Positions 57,882-64,000 of a stretch of 64,000 bases of DNA are shown piece after piece. This DNA is from Siphonodentalium dalli. Taxonomy: Eukaryota; Mollusca; Scaphopoda; Gadilida; Siphonodentaliidae. The position numbers and the translations under genes were made by a program. Location of the stretch: contig CP136067.1 in assembly GCA_032622095.1 (NCBI GenBank), positions 54,227,899 to 54,291,898 on the forward strand, in the 5' to 3' direction. The notes beneath the pieces are model-generated. The model saw only the letters and a program-made list of their open reading frames with translations. It did not search any database and was not told the DNA's origin. The first letter of the stretch is position 1. Every line of letters begins with the position of its first letter.

Positions 57882-58125
57882 GAAGGAGGTGAATCCGGAG
57901 AGCCGAAGCTAGTGTTTAAGAACCCTGTGCAGTATCTCAATGAGATCCAGAAAGGGTCTATCTATAATTTGACGGATGAGGATGGTGAAGGTATGACTAA
58001 GACATACACTATGGAGCTGGAAATTCTCGAGCATAAATATTTTGGCACTGCTAGAAGCAAAAAGCTGGGTAAGGTTGCCGCCGCTCGGGTATGCCTGAAA
58101 GAGATGTTTAACACTATTTGTGAAG
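57882..58125 (+). CDS. dsRNA-binding-motif protein, fourth coding exon carrying the dsRBM
   Basis: This 244-bp exon lies between an acceptor (taaaattatag) and a strong donor (TGTGAAG|gtaagat). It starts in phase 0 and ends in phase 1. After an acidic EGGESGEP lead it encodes one dsRBM: KNPVQYLNEIQKG (helix 1), the strands YNLTDEDGEG / TYTMELEIL / HKYFGTAR, and the RNA-contacting signature SKKLGKVAAARVCLKEMF (helix 2). In the family consensus the KKxAKxxAA stretch contacts the phosphate backbone; here it reads KKLGKVAAA, with Gly for the usual Ala. The motif is about residues 129-193 of the assembled product. The nearest resemblance by eye is to dsRBMs of ADAR/ADAD and NF90-type proteins, but no deaminase motif is visible downstream, so I name only the domain. 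Exons 1-4 give 197 residues. Confidence 0.82.
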
Positions 58126-58375
58126 GTAAGATATTTGTTGTTGCTTCTGTGTTTTTCAGCTTGAAATCACTTCATAAGGCCAAACAAAATCAATTTCCCA
58201 TTCTCAGGTTCGTGTGCATGGTAACGGAACCCCGAGCATGAAACTTTTTATTCGCGTTGAAAATGTTGGAAAATTTAAATTGGTATGAAATCATTTGCGG
58301 CATGTTATGTATCATGCAAACATGTGCGGAAGATCGATCGAACAGACCCGTTCCTGGTTCAGATTTCCCGGGACT

Positions 58376-58884
58376 TAGGGGCTTGTTACATGGGCCGGGA
58401 AAGCCGGGACAACTCTGTTTGCCGAGTGGCCCTGTCTCATGTGCTTTCTCGCGAAAATATGGTGATGTTCAATTAGCCGGGCCAACTCTGCAAACCGATT
58501 TGTCCAAACCGATTTGTCCCATCCCGCCTTGCTGGGACAACTCAGTTACCCGGGACAACTCGGCTCACCAAACAGCGAGTCATCCCAGCTAGCCTGGATG
58601 AAAGTCTGGAAAGTAACATGATTCATTGTTACTTGACATGATGTTAGCCAATCGAGTACTCGCGTCATGTGAGTTACATTTAGTGACATCCCAAGCCACT
58701 CAGTTATGGTCATGCCAACATTGTGGGCTTTCATTATGATGCGTGATTAACAGCTAGATTGATAGCTAGTTGTGTGCACGTCAAACCGAGTTTTCCCGAC
58801 TAACTGAGTTGTCTCGGCTCATGTAACAGCCCGCTGAGCTGTCACAGCAAATCGAGTTGTCCCGGCTCATGTAACAAGCCCTTA
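58376..58884. mobile_element. 509-bp MITE with ~30-bp inverted termini
   Basis: The left end taggggcttgttacatgggc and right end (inverted) taagggcttgttacatgagc pair and continue to 'cgggacaact'. Short 'ccgggacaactcggctca' subrepeats fill both ends. The TAGGG start suggests hAT, but no target duplication is visible. Confidence 0.65.
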
Positions 58885-60112
58885 GTTCAAACATGTTGTA
58901 AATATGAAGAGTGGCATCTGTATTCCAAGTCAAAATTATCAAAAATATATCAGTAGTACGTGATTGTGCAATTCATATTAGACCCAGGATAGCTGATGCG
59001 GCCGTGAAATTCCTTGTTAATTTAAAAAATCATGCACTTGCATCATTTTAAATGTTTTTTGGCCTGAGAAACGGGAAATTTATTTTGCATTGCATAGCCT
59101 CCATTCTATTTTAGGAGAGCATTTCAAATTCAATGATAGAACATAATTGTCCTGTCTATAGCCATCATAGTCGCATAAAGTAATGGTATCTGTATTACTT
59201 ATATATAAATCGGTGTAGCACCCATATTAATTTCCCCTTTGTCTCAGCTCAATTTTGGGTTTGACATATGCATAATAGCGGATATAGCCAAAATTCAGCT
59301 TGGAAATTGGTTTTGTGTAAAGAAATTGTATGGGATAGAAATAAAATGAAAACATGTGTTTTTCAAGACCGTCAATAAGTGATTTATCAACATTGTACTA
59401 AGAAGCTGTTATTTTGAAAGTACCGATAAGTCACTGAAAAAAACTGCTCGTTTCTGGGGAGTTTTCCTACCAACCACACTTGAAACATTGAACACAAATA
59501 ACAATGTCTCAAAAACTATCTCATTTAAATCTTTTGGCTTCGGCCACAGCAATAAAATAACCTGATTTACGAACATACATTTGGCTGAAAAAAGGGAGAT
59601 GCAGGAGGGAAAAAAACAAATTATGTATCTCTACCCCAAAAATTGACAAATAACAGAATGTCCATGAATTTCACAAGATTTATTAAATTGAATACGATAA
59701 GTTTAACTCATATTATAATAATAAATTTAGGTACACATGTATTTCTGCCTTCAACTATTTTCCTCGCCACTGTGAACACATGCTTCATATTTTAATCAGC
59801 GTGAACATAAACCAATCATATAAATTTTTATTTATTTTTTTTACAATATTGAGGTAAAAGTTTTGTCAGGGTTGTTAGTAGACCAGGCTATTGAATTACT
59901 GTTGCCTTATTGAAAAACATTGTCTTAATCCAATTCCGGAAGTTAATTGTAAAGACAAAAAGCCATACAATAGTTAACTCATAATAACAACGTACATCAT
60001 TAACCTTTGAAGCCCACCTGCCAAGCATAATTTTTCTGGCGTGTAACTCCAATCAAACATTACTTTTCTTTTACCATACTGTAGCAGATCTTAGATTACT
60101 GGTATGCATATT

Positions 60113-60976
60113 CAGGGTTTCCGCTATACCGGCAGGGGGTCCCCTTGACGGCCCCGTTCCCCTCGCCAAGTTTTCCCCTCCTGCCATACCCCAGGACATA
60201 CTGCATGTCTATAAAGGTATAAAGATGTTTAAAACTTCTGAATTTTGTTGGAATAGTACTAAGGAATTTAAAAAGGTGAATTTATTTTATATCTTGTGAG
60301 TGTACACATTCTAAACGCGTTGTTATACAAAAAATTGAAACAGGAAGTGATCGGAACTGACATCGCTAGAAGCTATGCCTTTGAGGCTGGTTAGTTACGT
60401 TGCGGTTAGTACCCGGTTATGTTATGCAAAAGAGCAGTATTTTAATCGTACCTGTCATGTTTTATACCGCAAAATATACTGTTCACTTTGTAATAGAGCG
60501 AGAGAGAAATGTGGGAGTAGCCGCACTGGGCATCAAGGCATCTTACCACTGCCCACAAAGAATACTCATTGGCCAGATATGTAATCAGCCTTCTATATAA
60601 ATTTACACTGCAGCTGCTAAAATATATTCCGATTACGTTATGCATCTGAAATATCTGCTGGGTCTTCCACAGTGAGTCTTTTAACATTAACGAGCACGTT
60701 TAACTCGGGATCCAAATTACTGGTGTTCTATACTTCGTAAATTAATTTATATCTAATAAATTTACTAGTTTTAAAGTTACAGGTACATGTATAAGGTTTG
60801 ACAGCTTGGCACTTGGGCAGAAATGGAACAAAACAATCTGCCATTCTACTCTCACACGATTCTATTGGCCGATATAACGAAAGTAGTTCAACCAGTGCTA
60901 AACAGGCTACTTTTACCTGGATTTTTCCCCTTGACGGCTACCGGCCCCATTCCCCTACCCCCTAGCGGAAACCCTG
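60113..60976. mobile_element. hAT-like MITE with 14-bp termini and 7-bp direct repeat
   Basis: The ends CAGGGTTTCCGCTA are perfect complements. GCATATT flanks both sides (60106-60112 and 60977-60983). Subterminal segments ('ccccttgacggc' and 'cgttcccct' / 'cattcccct') are shared between the two ends. Length is 864 bp and no transposase is present. Confidence 0.75.
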
Positions 60977-60983
60977 GCATATT

Positions 60984-63044
60984 GCTACAAAGAATTTTCA
61001 CAAGAAAATGGTTGGCCACATTTGTTCATTGTGTTCATTATGTATCTCTGCGTACAACCTTCAGATCCTTACTTTACTTATAAATGTAAAATGGCTGTCG
61101 AAACATTAAGAGAGGTGAACCATTCAGGACTGTCTTTTTTTCTAAATATGTCTGCCAAATATTTCTTTGTGAAAAATTCTCCAAAAAGAAAGGCCGGTAT
61201 ATCTTCGAAAAACAGTTTTCTGAACTAGTAAGTGAATTTTGCAGTTAGCAGACACTTGGCGCTGCGATTGACTCCTCCAAAGCAATGCTTGATTTTTCTA
61301 AACTGTTATTCTGCATGTATTTTTTCACCAAGGTGGCGAAAAAATCCTTGTTTTTTGGCATGGTTGGAGTGACCCTAATCTGGGGCTCGGGGTTACTGCA
61401 GGGTAGAACTTTGATTAATCACTATCTATATAGACAATTGGTGATCCGTTTGTTTGGTGTAAGAAACATTGAACAGAATTTAATTGAAAAGTTATTTAAA
61501 AACTTCAGTTTTGAACTAAAGCCTTGATTCATGAAATTGAGGATTCCGAAAAATTTCAGACAAAAAAGTCTCGTCTTGTGTAAAATTTATCATATCGATT
61601 ACTTTCATCATCAAGTCTAAAACCAGACTTACAAAATTTCCAAATTATATTTTTTTAATTTCTACCCTATGTGAAACCTTGCATTTGTTCCAATGATGTC
61701 TCACTGGTCTATTTCTTTAGCTTAGTAAGAAAGTACATAGAGTATCACACTTTAGAAAAATCTAGCCTGGCATTGGATGAGCAAGCGAGGATGCTATTCA
61801 AGTGACTGAGTGCTGTGAGGATATTCATGCAAATACTTCTTTCATCATTGTATTATGTTGCTTGCTGTTTATTTTCTGTCAAACTGTGAGTATTTAGACC
61901 CAAAAATACTATTCCCCCCCCCCCCCCCCCCCCCCCCCCAGACTAAATTTATTGTTTGGGTTAAACATTTTTTAATTTGACAATGAAAAAAAGTAAACTG
62001 GTGCAAGATAAACAAAATAATTAATTTATCAGTGAACGTCTCGTCTCGTTCCCCACCTCCCAAAATGTTCTAACATATTTATGATATAAATAAATAACTA
62101 AAAAAATAGTAAGTTCCCCACAGTGGTCCCCCTTATATTTTTGAGGATGAAGATAATCTCTTGTAACTATTACATTTTGTTTGTGGATATATGCTTGAAT
62201 GGTCATCAATTGAATAGGGTTAGGGTTAGTTAACTTTCCAAAAATCACAAAATCAGTGGGTTGACAAAGTCACAAAGAGGGAACATATTTACATATTCTG
62301 GGCGATATTTGGTATGTTCAAATGTCAAAATTCTCGGTCAACGACAGGTGGACCTCTCATTGATCACTTAGGAGGCAAAAAAAAAAAAAACATCTCTGTT
62401 TCCGATAACATTTCCAGATATGCAGGAGGGTGTTTTATTTTGACACTTTTTTTTCTTCTTTTTTTTCATAACCAGCCATTTGAAAGCGATAAAATAGTGT
62501 AGTACACCCCTTTAACATGTATTAAAGAGTTTTTAGTATCACATACTCAGTGAGATATGTCATTTTCTTTGAAGCAGGTGTACATGTATATCAGTTCACT
62601 TGTTCCGACTGCCAGGCTTAAAAATTGACATGCTTTTATACATGTTGGAAATATATTATACAGCTTGCTGGACTGTTTAGGTCATAGTAGGTAGTAAGGA
62701 CATTCCATGAAAATAAAGTTTCATAGACAACTTACAATGGATATATTGGCTACTAAATATGTGCTCCAGTGTGAAGATTCAAGGTGTTAAGCTATGGCCA
62801 TGGGTTTAGAGTTATTCCTCTTGCATAGTCCATGCAGCTGTGAGCCAACAATGCATATCATCTGATACCTTTATTTACAAATTACATGTGGCCAGCACAA
62901 TGTTACTTTGCTTCCAGATATCATGGATATGTAGTAGTGAAGATATTATGTTCCAATCTTCCTGTGAATATCTCTCTGATATCGATTGGCCTTGAGGTTA
63001 CACATTTTATGCCATTCTAATCATTTACTGCCTACGCAATCCAG
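60984..63044. other. dsRBM intron 4 stretch, homopolymers only
   Basis: A 26-bp poly-C (61914-61939) and an A-run/T-run region (62378-62465) with 'catctctgtttccgataac' related to the 47431 family. No exon recognised. Confidence 0.4.
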
Positions 63045-63100
63045 GTGATGATGTTGAAAAAGAGATTGTTCTATGGAAAAAATACTTGCCCTTTCAATAA
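63045..63100 (+). CDS. Possible terminal exon of the dsRBM gene
   Basis: An acceptor-like run (ttactgcctacgcaatccag) precedes 63045. Joined to the phase-1 end of exon 4 it reads Gly, then 17 further codons (DDVEKEIVLWKKYLPFQ) to a TAA at 63098-63100. The stop overlaps an AATAAA polyadenylation hexamer (63096-63101). This would give a protein of 215 residues with the dsRBM near the C-terminus. The frame match and charged composition are supportive, but the segment is short and could be open by chance, and the hexamer sits unusually close to the stop. The alternative is that the real downstream exons lie beyond the window. Confidence 0.35.
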
Positions 63101-64000
63101 AGTATGTTCATTCCATCAGATTTCTCTTCATAAATAACCATTATTTTCAGTCCATATAACTTGTCCGTATTACCAAATCACTAAATTGTATTTTGGTTTA
63201 AAGTCACATATTTCTGACCTATTTTGTTTCAATCTCAGAAATTTTTAATTAGAAGAATTGATTACCTGCCAACTTTCAGTGCAATTAACAGCGTGTTATC
63301 ACATATTCCATATGGTACATGTATGCACAACAAATAATCAGAATGCGTGTTTAATATCTGCATACAGTGTGAATTGTTTCTATCATACTAGTATTTGCTA
63401 CTTGGTCATAACATCAAAGAGTCTGCTGTAAATAGTAACACTGAGTCGAATCGCGTGACCTGCCTGTGCTTGGTTTTTGACACAGTGACCAAGTTGCTGT
63501 ATCATTATTAAATAACGTACCTTTATTTATTTAAAGTGGGTTAAACTCTGGTTTCTATGAATACTCAAGGATGCATATGCATTTTATATTGAATAATGCT
63601 TTCTTCTGGTCAATGGTAATGGTAATTTCGGCTTTAATCTCAGCATTATCGATTGTCGGTGCTAATTCCCAGGGCTCGTTACGGAATACAGACTGTCATT
63701 TTCCTGCCAAAATGCACATGCTTTTCACTGCTTAATTTTTTCGCGAACAGAGTTGTCTTTCAAGCATGGTTTGCACCCATTTCAGTGAAGGAATTTAAGG
63801 GAGCAACCGGTATATTAACACATTGTAATTTAGAAAAATACACAGCCCATAAATGACGGGGGATTTCCGAAATGACACTCTACTGGCCTACACATGCGTA
63901 CACCAGCCTACACTTGCATCAGTTGAGTATGTGATGGGTGTTTAGGTCTGCTGTCGGGATTGGGGAAAACAATAAATATTAACACACGGACAGATTACTA
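63101..64000. other. Right edge, nothing recognised
   Basis: No coding, repeat or transposon structure that can be supported. Confidence 0.35.

Noticed and set aside
58257..58592. 111-codon frame after exon 4 as continuation of the dsRBM gene
   Set aside because: It follows a strong donor in another frame and overlaps the MITE at 58376; its Gly/Pro-rich sequence comes from 'ccgggacaactc' repeats.
62215..62232. Telomere-like 'agggttagggttag'
   Set aside because: Only two units in ordinary intronic sequence; no array.

Overview
This window looks like nuclear DNA from an animal, most likely a marine invertebrate. It is AT-rich, has spliced genes with very long introns, carries LINE reverse-transcriptase fragments, and is dense with non-autonomous DNA transposons. 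Several repeat families combine 150-190 bp tandem units, a GACGGACAGACGG-type microsatellite and a terminal hairpin. That layout resembles the 'pearl' / Helentron-associated elements (HINEs) known from bivalve molluscs, so a mollusc is my best guess. Another lophotrochozoan or an invertebrate deuterostome cannot be excluded from sequence alone.

Two host genes can be supported, arranged head to head. (1) On the minus strand is a homologue of the heme transporter HRG1 (SLC48A1). Its first coding exon is at 29921-30059 and its second at 969-1136; phases match (1/1), and the intervening intron is about 28.8 kb. The last exon is beyond the left edge. (2) On the plus strand is a gene for a protein with a double-stranded-RNA-binding motif (dsRBM). 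Its coding exons are 32888-32963, 52138-52281, 54363-54490 and 57882-58125, all joined in frame, with a possible terminal exon at 63045-63100. The two start codons lie 2.8 kb apart, and that gap holds a foldback element and a diverged GC-rich inverted pair.

The rest is a transposon landscape, much of it nested. HRG1 intron 1 (1137-29920) holds: a short MITE with a second copy at 54.7 kb; a LINE fragment interrupted by a HINE-like element; a Harbinger-like element with a MADF-type ORF, itself carrying a hAT element; inverted arrays of a ~170 bp satellite; several HINE-like arrays; and a 12.8-kb composite block (16223-29056) bounded by 16-17 bp matching inverted termini and a candidate 9-bp target duplication. 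That block contains a hAT element with transposase remnants, a TA-flanked MITE, several foldbacks and a 2.2-kb element with ~337-bp inverted repeats. The dsRBM gene introns hold a hAT element beside a 5'-truncated LINE, nested TA-flanked elements, two tandem 5S-rRNA-like sequences, a TTA-flanked element and other hAT-like elements, one ending 31 bp before a splice acceptor.

No bacterial features, CRISPR arrays, tRNAs or intact rRNA genes were recognised. Exon calls rest on splice consensus, phase and protein resemblance. Transposon calls rest on inverted termini and target-site duplications read directly from the sequence. No alignment or database search was run.
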